A program made the translations under genes and the position numbers. A DNA stretch of 64,000 nucleotides from Petrosia ficiformis (taxonomy: Eukaryota; Porifera; Demospongiae; Haplosclerida; Petrosiidae), in assembly GCA_947044365.1 (NCBI GenBank), contig OX345651.1, positions 3,091,926-3,155,925 of the forward strand, in the 5' to 3' direction. Below, piece by piece: positions 1 through 11,840 of this stretch. Positions within the stretch are counted from its first letter, which is position 1, and the number at the start of each line of letters is the position of its first letter. The notes below the pieces were generated by a model, which saw nothing but the letters and a program-made list of their open reading frames with translations, was not told where the DNA came from and did not search any database.

Positions 1-1865
1 CAAATACGAACATTTGGAGTGCTTCGTAATGTGAGGAACACACTCTGAACTGCATAGGGGTCAAATGTCACATATATGTGACATCAATCCTCTAAGGGTT
101 AATTAATTTACTGGTCACCACAGTTGGAGCAATAGTGTAAATTTAACATTTACATGCAGATGGCAGTCCTGATTGTCCACTTGGAAATATACTACTGAAT
201 ACATTTGCACTACCACATGATGTGTGCAGATGTAGTGTTTCCAGTAATTGGCCAGTCATGGTGGGCCCAACAAGCCACTATCTGATTGGCTGAGAAAAGG
301 TTGAAGCTTGCATTCAACTAGTACAATCCATAATGAACACTACGTTTGTACTAGTTGAATGGATGCTTATACAAAGGTGACCATCTTTATAACCGTCTGC
401 ATGACATCACTGAGGAGTGCCCATGCAACTATAATAATAACACAGACTGTTTTTAAGAAGATGGATAGATGAAACACTGCATCTAATCTATAGATCTATA
501 CAATAAATAATATTACCACAGGTATACAGCAGTATAAAGATGATTGTTATTAATTATATATAATTATATAATTATTATTATAATAAATATACAGCATATA
601 TAATCTAGGACTAGATTATTCTTTTCTTATCTCTGACATAGAATCAATCCAGTTTATTTTTCAGGTCTCTCAAGGTTGTTTCAAAATCTCAGAATTGTAG
701 CTATCCTTAAATATTTTAATTTATAAATGTTATGCCAATACTCTAAATTTCTCGTTCTGTACAAAATTCTAATTAATTTCAGGCTCTTTCCAGATTCCCT
801 TCTTTGTCCATCTTGATTCGATTACTTTTTGTACAAACCAATAAACATTTCTTCAGAACAGCAAATAGTAGTGCATGGGGACATGTTATAGGTGTTTCAA
901 AGTCAAAAGTGCTTCATCACTTAATTGTAATTGCTTGCCTGTCCATGCAGTTGATTTCTTTCTCTGGGCCTGAAGTCCAGGGATGCTTCATTACGTAGCC
1001 AATCGCTGTATTACATGTACATCATATATTCTAGGCTGTTTAGTAATTGGGAGGAATATAGTTTTGCTACTATTTATAGCAATGATTGATAAACATGCGA
1101 ACACTGCCCTGCGTTTTGTATTCTAACATTATGAAGCCAATTTCATTTTTGGAATAAATCCTGAAGTTTTGGCATGAGAGTTTTAAAGATACTGAAGTGA
1201 GAAGAGGAAGCAAAATGGCCAAAATTGACTCAGTTCCAGTTGATCATATACACTTAAAAAGGTATACCTCAGTATACATCATAGATGAGAACATGTATAC
1301 AACTTGGAATGAAACCATTTAACAATTATTCTTGAAGCTTTTTATAATATTGTCATTACAGGATATCATGTAGTTAGTATAGAAATAATTCGAATTAATT
1401 TTTCAATAATTCTACACTGAATTCCGAGTACATGGTATGATGATACTTGCTACTTTTCTTGGAAACCAGGGAACACTTTAAAACAGCAAATAGCAGTGCA
1501 TAGGGACATGTTAAAGGTGTCAAAATTTATTTTAGTCCATGCAACCATCAAAGTCAAAAGTGTTTGCATAAAACATTTCTCCAGCTATGTATGTATGTGT
1601 GTGTTTATGCATATATTCACATATTAATTAAATTCCCCGTATTTGTGAATTAATGACACAATGTCTATGGTAATGATCTCAAGAGGTACAACTTGCTAAC
1701 ATCATCTTAATTCGATTTCTTAGAATTCATAAGTATGTATGCAGGCATGTATGTATGTATGTATGTATGTATGTATGTATGTATTTATGTATGTAGGTAT
1801 ATATGTATGTATGCATGTATGTATGTATGTATGTATGTATATATGTATGTATATGTGCATGTATG

Positions 1866-1899
<34 letters not shown>

Positions 1900-2139
1900 T
1901 TTTTGCATGTACAGACAACCTATTGTAATGATCTCATGTGGTACAACTTGCTTACATCATTCTGATTCGATTTCTTAGAATTCATAAGTATGTATGCAGG
2001 CATGGATGTTGTATGTATGTATGTATGTATGTATGTATTTATGTATGTCGGTATATATGTATGTATGCATGTATGTATGTATGTATATATGTATATATGT
2101 AAGTGTGCATGTATGTATGTATGTATGTATGTATGTATG

Positions 2140-2173
<34 letters not shown>

Positions 2174-2268
2174 TGTATGTATGTATTTATGTATGTATAT
2201 GTGCATGTATGCAAGTATGTATGTATGTATATATGTATGTATGTAAGTGTGTATGTATGTATGTATAT
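1..2268. other. Intergenic left flank, no gene recognised
   Basis: No open frame here looks coding. A perfect hairpin has arms at 311-326 and 346-361. A segment around 840-1000 (ending in a 'gcctgaagtccaggga' motif) recurs in part at about 1485-1560 and inverted at 3060-3100, so it is probably an old dispersed repeat. The right part is filled by the duplicated (ATGT)n block listed separately. Confidence 0.6.
311..361. repeat. Perfect 16-bp inverted repeat (hairpin)
   Basis: Arms CATTCAACTAGTACAA (311-326) and its exact reverse complement (346-361) are separated by 19 bases. No gene is nearby, so it is more likely a fold-back element than a regulatory hairpin. Confidence 0.8.
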
Positions 2269-2275
2269 ATGTCTC
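1664..2275. repeat. Duplicated (ATGT)n microsatellite block
   Basis: Two (ATGT)n tracts, about 1735-1905 and 1987-2275, are each preceded by the same ~85-bp unique sequence (1664-1747 and about 1921-2004). A unit of about 257 bp was therefore duplicated in tandem. The long open frames on both strands here are by-products of a stop-free four-base repeat and are not genes. Confidence 0.9.
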
Positions 2276-2787
2276 TTGCTAATCAATTTATACAAGATAT
2301 AGCTGACAAGGTATGTTAAAGAATTAAAAAAAGAAATCATTCGTATCTGTTCTTAGGTGAAATGTACTCTTGAAGAAAGGGTTGGAGGAAATTTGAGATA
2401 TATAAAGCTCTCATGTATCGCCAGTCTCCTTATATTCCAAGCCCTCCAGGAGGAGGACCAGGACCTCAATTGATTGAGGCTGATTATCTCATTAAGGTAT
2501 ACTTGTATAGCTGCAGTCGTCATTTGTACCACTTCATTTCTTTTATTCATGTATGTTTGCGCAAAGATGTTCAATTTCATGTAAAAATATAAACTACAAA
2601 AAACATAGTTTCATATATACATAGGTTGAGACAATCCCAGAGACACAGAGCTAGCTATCATATTGTTGTGGAAGTCAATAATTACAAGACTGAAACATAT
2701 ACACTATTGGCCTATTACCCAGATTTGGATCATCAAGCACCTCTTGAAAGGTTTTATGTTCTTGATAGTGCTGGAAAAGTGAAATGA
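2269..2787 (+). CDS. 3' end of an unrecognised spliced gene (tentative)
   Basis: Three blocks join in one frame: 2269-2310 (ends before GTATGT), 2380-2496 (acceptor AAAG, donor AAG|GTATAC) and 2641-2787 (acceptor CCCAG, stop TGA at 2785-2787). The middle block encodes a Pro/Gly-rich stretch containing SPPGGGPGPQ. The last block encodes a hydrophilic 48-residue tail containing YHIVVEVNNYK and YPDLDHQAPLERF, with natural-looking composition. I do not recognise the family. Weak points: the acceptors are poor, the first block runs out of a microsatellite, and the better-looking acceptor at 2355 gives a different frame. The last block is the most believable. It would be convergent with the DGK gene on the other strand. 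It could also be a decayed gene. Confidence 0.35.
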
Positions 2788-3648
2788 CTTTATATTAGTA
2801 TTATGTATTCATTACTTGATTTACTTTTACTTCATGTTATTTATCGAATGACTTTTTGAAGTTTTGATTTGTTAGTTGATTTAATTAATAATAGGATTGT
2901 TGGGCACAATACGTAATTAACATAATTATTTTAATAATTAACTACATTTAAATGACAAGCAGTTTTCCATTCATTACTATAAATATTAACAAAACCACAA
3001 TCCTCCCTGTAACATAACAGCCTAGAGTGTATCATAATTATAATATAATGATTAGCTATGTGATGAAGCATCTCTGGACTTCAGGCCCAGAGAACGAAAA
3101 TTTATATTCGAATGCATGAACAAACAAGGAATTACGATCATGCTAGAAATTATAAATATTCATCTGAATAGTGTCTAGATGAGATCAAAGCTTTAAGTAA
3201 TTGTCATGTAATGGTCCTGATAGTACTACAGTGTATGGTGGTTGTTGTGGATTTGTTAAGAGACATTTAGGGGGCATCTCCAAACTGAAATTTGTACGCT
3301 TAATGTCATAGTGACTCTAAGGAGGTGGGGGGGGGGGGGGGGGGGGGTTGTGCACATGACGCTAAACTTTGAAAAGGAAGGAAGCACAAGTTAGTATGAT
3401 ACACTGGAGTATTCATTCATGATGTTAAGAGGAGGGGGGTAGGGGGCTTGGAGTAGCATCACTGTGACATTAAGCGTACAAGCTTCAGTTTGGAGATGCC
3501 CCCTTACTCCAGTGTACTGATTATAAACAAGATTAGAGGTAATAATTACATTGGGAGGGGTGGGGGAATGTGGCTACTGCATTGCAGTTCCTCTACCACC
3601 ACCTATAAAAAATAATGATTCTATTGTTGATAAAAACGAGCTTTATAA
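2788..3648. other. Spacer between two convergent genes
   Basis: Non-coding stretch between the tentative + strand gene end and the DGK stop codon on the - strand. It holds the fold-back element at 3271-3503 and should contain both 3' untranslated regions. I see no clear AATAAA on the DGK strand directly after its stop. Confidence 0.5.
3271..3503. mobile_element. Fold-back element with a 21-base G run
   Basis: The left arm starts GGGGCATCTCCAAACTGAA (about 3271-3325) and the right arm is its imperfect reverse complement (about 3447-3503, ending CAGTTTGGAGATGCCCC). A run of 21 G lies at 3327-3347 and a second G-rich patch near 3431-3449. Structure fits a short MITE. Confidence 0.75.
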
Positions 3649-3728
3649 TTAATAAACTAATTCGACAAGCCAATCTTCTTCATTCGGACAGGAACCAGGG
3701 TGTGACCTTGATCCTCCAACAGGTTTGG
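3649..3728 (-). CDS. DGKZ/DGKI: DGK exon 32: C-terminal tail and stop
   Basis: 80 bases, acceptor CAACTAG, stop TAA at 3649-3651. Encodes [20 protein letters not shown] then VELVY. The phase fits exon 31 exactly. The tail does not resemble vertebrate EDQETAV; ELVY could be a class II-type PDZ ligand. This exon rests on phase and position only, not similarity. Confidence 0.6.
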
Positions 3729-4657
3729 CTAGTTGAGTATATGAAATTCTTTTTTAATAAAAAAAAAGTTATATATAATCTGTTTTTTTTATAATTACGG
3801 GGAACTTTTCCTAATAATATTGCTGTGAATACCCAAAAAGTATACACAACCAACAAAACTGACACATCACTAAAATAAAGTTTTTTGAGGATACAAAAAG
3901 ATAAAACTAATTAATACTATAATGACAATAATAATCTGTGATAATATATTCATGTATTTGCTATTTACGAATTATGTATTAGCAACAGATAAAAAAAATA
4001 GGGGAGTCAAACTGCAGCCTCTTTCAAATCGAATTTTATTTTTTGTTCACGTTCTTTTCCTAAACAAAAAGAAAAGAAAAACCAAATCAACATTAGACAC
4101 CATGGAGAACATCATAGGGATGGCCAATTACATGGTATTCAGGTTATTAGCATATTCAAAACACCACCATAAAACCTTTCCTGACAGAATAGGATCCTGG
4201 TTATTTTGAATAGCATTGGTGACCCCTAATATATTAAAATGGTTTCTGGAATCTTATAGTTACTGTATATTCAATGAGGTAAACACGATTATAGAGAAAA
4301 AGTATCCCTATGACGGTTTGTGGTGTCCAGCAGCATTTAGTAATCATGACTAACTTTATCATGCCTGAAATACAACATCTATTATAGTTATAATTTTGAT
4401 TATCTACTCTCCTTACCTTTTAAAGGACCTTGTAGAACTTTAGGAATATATTTCAGGTAGAATAGCTAGCTATTAGTTCCAGTTTCTACGTAAGCTACAA
4501 GCAGCTTTCTTTCTGCTGGTCTAGTCTGTAGATCTCGAGTGCACATTCTTAGACTATTACATGCAATGCCCATTAATTGACCAAGACTGAAAGTGTTTGG
4601 CAATGATTTTATAGCCCATAGGGCCATCCCTATAATTGCTTTAAACGGGGTTTAATG

Positions 4658-4688
<31 letters not shown>

Positions 4689-7600
4689 TTGTGGCCACTT
4701 ATACATTCGTAGTTGCGTCATTCCGGGGGGCTTTCAGCTATTGGCCATGGATTGAAAAATTTGAGAGCTACAATTATAGCTACATGTAGTGTGTTGGTAT
4801 AAGAACAAATTATCTAAAACCATTACGAAAATGGCAGTTAATGAATATACTAATATACCCGAGCCATCTTTAAATAGTTTTAGTAACTTACTTAGGAGAT
4901 ATTCTTGCAGTTGTACATCTTCACTTTCAATTGACTTCAAATATGGTGTATTCCCCTAAAAACAGTGCAAAGATGAGTTACAACAGCATAAAGATACATG
5001 TATAATAAATAGCAATTTAATGTGTATAGTCAGGGACAGACCCAAAACCAGTAAAAGGTGGTATAAAATAATGGATGCAGTGCAGAAATGTTTACCTCAT
5101 TAATTATTCATGAGGCGTGTGGCCAGCTAATACATGTAGGTACATGAAGTAAAATTTACTTACATTCAAAACAATGAGATTCACGGTTATTAAGGCACAT
5201 CTTTCAATTATTAATTTGTGTAACAGTTACTATAGTGTAAAAGTGTGGCTTCAAATAGCTATGAATCTCATTAACAAGTAGAAAAGAGGGTGCGCCCCTG
5301 ACAGTATATTATAAATATAATATATATACTGGACAGATGATAACCATCAGAGGGGTGAGCCTGAACGAGTAAGAATTTGCAATTATTTTTTGTATTGAAT
5401 AAATATGAGAATATGTTAACATTGACCTACATGTATTGTGTTAACTGTCCTAGTGTGAATTCACCTTAAATACTTACAAGGGTGTGACTCAAGCAGTGAT
5501 CATTATACATGTATACATGTATTAACAAAATAATACAGAATCATAATCCGTACAATCTGTAGTCACTAAAGCTTCATACCTGATAATCAGTCCTTAAAAG
5601 AGAGGCATTGGCCTCGACTAGAATCTTACATATTCCACGATATCCATACCATGCTGCTTTGTGTAACGCAGTCTGTGCTCTGTGAAGAGAGAGATCACAA
5701 TTATGTACTAGTCAGTAAGTGTTTGATAAGCTCAAAAGGATAATAAATAAAAATTATAGAAGATGTGGAGATCAATGTCATAACCCAAAAGGTATGCAAA
5801 CAAGAAAGGGATGGTGCGTCAAAACAAAAAACAAGGTCAACAAACCACTTTCATACAACCTTACATAAGTACATGTGTTTTGTAAATAGGAAAAGACAAA
5901 GTAGCTGTATTTAACTACTTACAACACAATATATGGGTTTTATGGAAGTGGTTTTTATGGCCCGTAGGGCCATCCCTATGTTTTGTGGCCACTTAAGCGA
6001 TCATGCATTGTATACGTAGTTAAGGAAGTTACGTCATTCCGGGGGGCTCAGGCAGTTAATAGGCGTGGTGCATAAAAGAACTCCACAGACTAGCAGAAAG
6101 AAAGCTGTGTAACTTACATGTATGTAGAAACTGGAACTAATAGCTAGCTATTCTACCTGAAATAAATTCCTAAACTTCTACAAGGTCCTTTAAAAGGTAA
6201 ACAGAGTAGATAATAACTATAATAGGCTAATGTGTTTCAGGCATGATAAAGTTAGCCATGAGTACTGAATGCTGGATACAACAAAGCAGTCATAAGGATA
6301 CTTTTTTCTCAATATATCTTGTTCAACCTTGTTTTGGGATTTGACATAGTACTAAACATGGGGCGATAGTAACAGTAATAGTAACATTTACAATGTTTCA
6401 AAACTGACTGTACTGACAGTAGAACTAAGGTAATTAATTAACATTTTATTAACATATACTGTTTCATACATTACAATACTCACTTGTCTTCATCTTGGAG
6501 GTCGAGGGCTTCACGTGGTACTAAGGAAACAAATTGAAATATTCTCATTTTCTTATTACATCAAAAATGTTTTTACAGATAATCATAGAAAATGACATTA
6601 CTACAAGTATCAAACACTGATAGGCCTAATAAAGACCAATACCGATTATTGATCAGATAATAAATACATCACTAAATATTATAATTAAAAATCATGTACA
6701 ACATGTAAAATATTATCAATATGGAAATAAGTTGAACACCGAGTTCTCCAAAATTTACCTAACATGTGCGAGTCCTTTGAAATGACATAACGTCTTTAAC
6801 TAAAACTATGTACATTATAGTTTTAGTAAGACAACCGATATCCATGTACATGTATACTAGGGCTTCAATGAATATTCACTTCGTTATTTTGGTATCTGAA
6901 TGTATTTTTAGCATCCAGTTATTTTTTAATGCTTGCCCATATGCAGAAATTGAACATGTGAATTTATAATTACAATAAAATGGCCACGGGAGAAGTTTCT
7001 TGCTCTATGTTACCAGCTTTCTACATCTGTTGTAGAGTATTGAATGGATAGTCCTTTGGCTGTTGTTATGAACATCTGTAGTGATTTGGTTACAGCAAAA
7101 TTGTGAGCTAACATTTGATGTTTCACTAGACAAGAGTTATGGCAACATTTCTCTGAAAGCAAGCAAATATCCTGATATTAGTTCATTAAACTAAGCAAAT
7201 ATCCAGATACCAAAAACTAATATCTTTTCAGCTCTAACATATACACACATAGACATGTACATGTAAATTAATCATCATTAGCAGTTGTAGAACAAATTAA
7301 AAACATAACCAAGCGCAAACTAGTCATGAATTTTTAGAGCAGCTATGTGAACGGATATCTGGATAGTAAAATATAGGATCCGTTCCAGCCCTATAGTTAA
7401 TAGTATTTCACTACTACAAGTCACAGTGTCTTACTAAAAGGAATTTTAATAACAGCTAAATAAAACAACACTACCAGTAATAATGTCTCACCATTATCCA
7501 CTATATACTTGACAACTTCCTTCCTACCAAGTCTTGCAGCATGATGAAGAGGAGTCAAACCATTGACATCAACATTAGCAAGTCTAGCTCCTTGATTGTG

Positions 7601-10600
7601 GATGTCCTTGATCTGAAATCAAAGACAATAGGTATTATGATACGTCTTACATGTAGAGATAAGGATCTTAACATTTGCTGTACAGGTACTCAATTAAGTA
7701 AAGTAGTGATCAAAACTGAGTCTATTGTAAACGTTGCTATGGAAACTTGAAGATAAGGTTTTTTTGTGTATCAAGCTAACTTCCACATACTAGATCTAAT
7801 CAAAACATAATTTATTATGCAATTGCTGGTTAATTACATATTCATGTAATTAATGCTTAAAGGCTACATGCAGTTGTACATGTACGTGTGTTCATTACTT
7901 TCAAGGGCTTCCTCTAATTGAACATTAGGTACATGTAGGGCCTGAGGTACATGTATTCATTACTTTCAAAGGCTCCCTCTAATTGAACAATAGATAGGGC
8001 CTGAGGTACATGTATTCATTCCTTTCAAGGGCTCCCTCTAATTGAACAATAGGTAGGGGCCTGGGTCTAATTGAACAATAGGTAGGGCCTGAGGTACATG
8101 TATTCATTCCTTTCAAGGGTTCCCTCTAATTGAACAATAGGTAGGGTCTGAGATACTTGTATTTGATATTAGCGAAATGTTTGTATTTCAAATATATTGT
8201 AAAGTACATGTATTTGAGGCCATGTCTGATTTCTACAGGTATTACTTCATCATTGCACTATCCATCCATATAATCCATCCAGCCATATACATGTACATGT
8301 GTATCTATCTATCCATCCAGCCATATATTTACCTTCACTAGATTGCCTCTTTTAACAGAATCAAACAGAGCTTTTTGTAAACGGTCTGATTTTGTACTGT
8401 CCAAAAAAAATTATAATGATAATTATTATAATCCATAACACAGTCAATATAAATACTTACCCACTATCAGAATCACTTTGTGAACTACAATGAAAAGTAA
8501 AACAAAAACAAATAATAAACTAAAACAACATTAATATGTATAATTTGACAAACACATACAAATACATGATTGAGGATTTCCATTATAACATAACAATAGA
8601 GTACAAAGTTGGCTGTACTCTATAGAGTATGTTACATTTACATTTATATATTATATATAATTATAATTTTATGTATAATAATGTACATACACATAAATGT
8701 TCAACACAATCACATGTACATGTATACTTACTCAATGTCTATTATAGGCAGTGGAGATAAACCTGATGTAGATAAACTACAGAATGAAAAAATAATTTAT
8801 CAAAAATTACTATTTACATGTACTGTACATGCATGTACATGTATCTATAAATTATGATAAAGCTAATGAAACACCTGATTATCAAGATAGCAGTAACACA
8901 GTAGTAATCCTACATGTATCTCTATGTATCAAAATGTGTTCCTTTTATGATTTAGATGCCTACATATCACACAAGTAACTAATAATAGAGGACTCATAAT
9001 CAGTGGGGTAACCCAAAATCATCTACTGGAGATTGTCATGAATACATCAGCATGTAATCCTAACAATACCTGCACACCTAACATATTTTTTATACTATCA
9101 TTATTTCATGGCTTCTTACACAGGGTTTTATCTAGGAGGGGGGAAGAGGGGAATCTTCCTACCTTCAAGTCTATCTCTCCCCATCCCCTCCCTATAAATC
9201 TATAAACTTCAGCATTTTGACATGAGTATGTAAACAATGAACAATCCAAGTATACACATGTACCCGAGGTGTTTCACTCTAAAATCACTCTAAAACCAAC
9301 CACAGAGAAAGTTGAAATCCAAAATTTTTCTGGGGTGACGCCCCTAGACCCCACCCTACTTTGCCGTGCTTCATAGAAGTACAGATTGCCTCTCTCCTCC
9401 TAATCTTCCCTCCCTTTAACATATTACTAGATTAAACCCTGTATGTACATGTGCATGTACATATTAACAAATATCCAAAATCGTCTGTATTGTATTAAAA
9501 ATGGATTAAAATATCCCAATACCAAATATGCAATATTTTGAATTTCTTTAATCTTCTGTGGTTAGTCTAGTATGGTTCTCATTCCTTCATCAATCATTCA
9601 TGCATGTACTTACACATCAGTATCTCCATCATATCCATCATCAACAATAATAGGTTCAGGGCTTTTGACAGGAGATTCTAGAATATACTCACCACTCTTG
9701 CCTGTTGTTTCTTCATCAATAGGACTAAAGAACAACATAAACAATAATTATATAAATGTGACTGTGGATGCGAAAATCAGACAGAATTTTGTCTAATGTG
9801 TATACATTAAATACACATACATGTACATGTAACTCAGCCAATTTTTACAGGTACATACAATATATGTCAATAAAACGTCACCATACAGTACAGTAATTAC
9901 TCAATAGTTTCATTTCACACTACAGTAGTTCAACAGTAGTTTTGACAGTAATTAGTGTACATGTACTTGTCAATTCAACACTACAGTAGTGAGACTATAC
10001 TATACTGACAGTAGAACTAAGGTAATTACTATTACTGTATGGTGACATTTTATTGACATATATACATGTAGTCAACTAAATCTGGTATCCAGGAAGAGCA
10101 ACTATTGTTCCACCTAGATACCAAATGTAGTTAGTTTCCTGTACTAGTTGGCTGATAACGCATTTACATCATCTGCTTGTTATGAATAAGATATTACCAA
10201 ATTCACAAACCCATTCCAGACCAAGTCTATTATCAACAGACTCATTCTCATGCACATGTATATACATGTACATGTATCTGCTTTACCTCATTGTAGTTTG
10301 CTGACTGTGTTCTGGTACAAATTCACTATCAGAGCTTATAGCTAGATCTGTAATTATAATAATGAATTAGTAGATTTGCTATTATACATGTACATGTAAT
10401 TTAACAACATCAATGAGTACATGTACGTACATTTGTATATTATTATTATAATATATTTTTATGTGTAGCTTACTATATGAAGGACTCCTGCCAACTGATC
10501 TACTTTGTGGAATATCAAGTCTGAAGATGAGAAATAGAACAAACATGTACATGTCAGTACGTGTATCATGTACATGTACATGTACATGTACTTACAAATT

Positions 10601-11801
10601 AGTGTTGTTTTAGTGCGACCACTTTTAGTTATAGTTAAACAATATTGGGCTTACTAAATGGTTTTAGTTTTAGTTAACTAACTAAAAGTGTCCATTGTTG
10701 GCCAATTTTCCTTTTAGTTAGTTGTAGTTATAGTTTATTTAACTAATGTCTTATTAAAAGGGGTTTTAGTTATAGTTAACTAAAACAACACTACACACAA
10801 ATAATTATATTTAGAGTATGATGAACATGTATGGGTGTATAAAAGATACTAACAGTGCTATACATGTACATGTACATGTATTTCTCATATTGAAAAATGT
10901 GCGCTGTATGAAAACTCACAGCAATCTGTCATTTAATTCAGTGATATAAGTCCAGCATGAGAGCTAGGCACAGTCTCAACAAACATACATGTACAACACA
11001 AATTAAGCAAAGGCTATATGCTTGTTGAGACCAACCCTCAAGCTCTAATTGCTGACGACATGTGGCTGTCAAAACTACATACTGTAGAGGTGAAAATCAA
11101 TTAAACTACTGAGTAATTACTGTACTATTGAACTATACTGCGGTATGAAATTTAATTAAACTTCATGTACATGTACATGTATATACTGAGTAATCATTGT
11201 GCTATTGAACTTACTGAAATTTAATTAAACTACTGAGCACAATGAAGTGCAGAACCCTCACCCCATATATGATTGGGAAATATCAATGATTATTGACAAG
11301 AAAATAATTGCAGACAATACTTGACTATAAATTTATTATACCGAGATTATATTATAATTATGTGCGTGGGTACACGTACATGTATTCTTATACTCGGGTC
11401 TTACATAATACCTAGTATGAGAAGTGCAGTGTGTTGAAACAGCTTTGTGGCTTCAATCACGTGCATGACATGAAATACAACAAGCGGGTGGAGCTAGAAA
11501 GTGACCAACATGGCAGAAAGCTTAGAGCCAGCTAGATGTTGTAGTACCCACTACTTTTGATTTCAAGGTGTGATTCGACAGTAATAGGCTTCAAACAAGA
11601 TGAGTCGTGTTTCCATGTACTCGTTTGCTACCAGAAGTCTTCTGAAAGTGGTAAAACGACAATTGTGAGTTGTCATTGTTTTATAATAAAAAGGTTTTAG
11701 AAAAATTAAGTTTCTCTTTTTTTTGATTCTTGTATAATTCCAAGTCTATTGGTAGCTGAATCAAGTCTCAATGTTGTACTTTGTCCAGAAACTTTGGTAA
11801 A

Positions 11802-11840
<39 letters not shown>

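Noticed and set aside
1720..2340. Long Tyr/Met/Val/Cys and His/Thr/Ile open frames on both strands
   Set aside because: They are translations of a (ATGT)n microsatellite, which has no stops in several frames.
10287..10347. Direct joining of DGK exon 21 to exon 23
   Set aside because: Gives a stop within a few codons; inserting exon 22 (10474-10520) restores phase at both joins.
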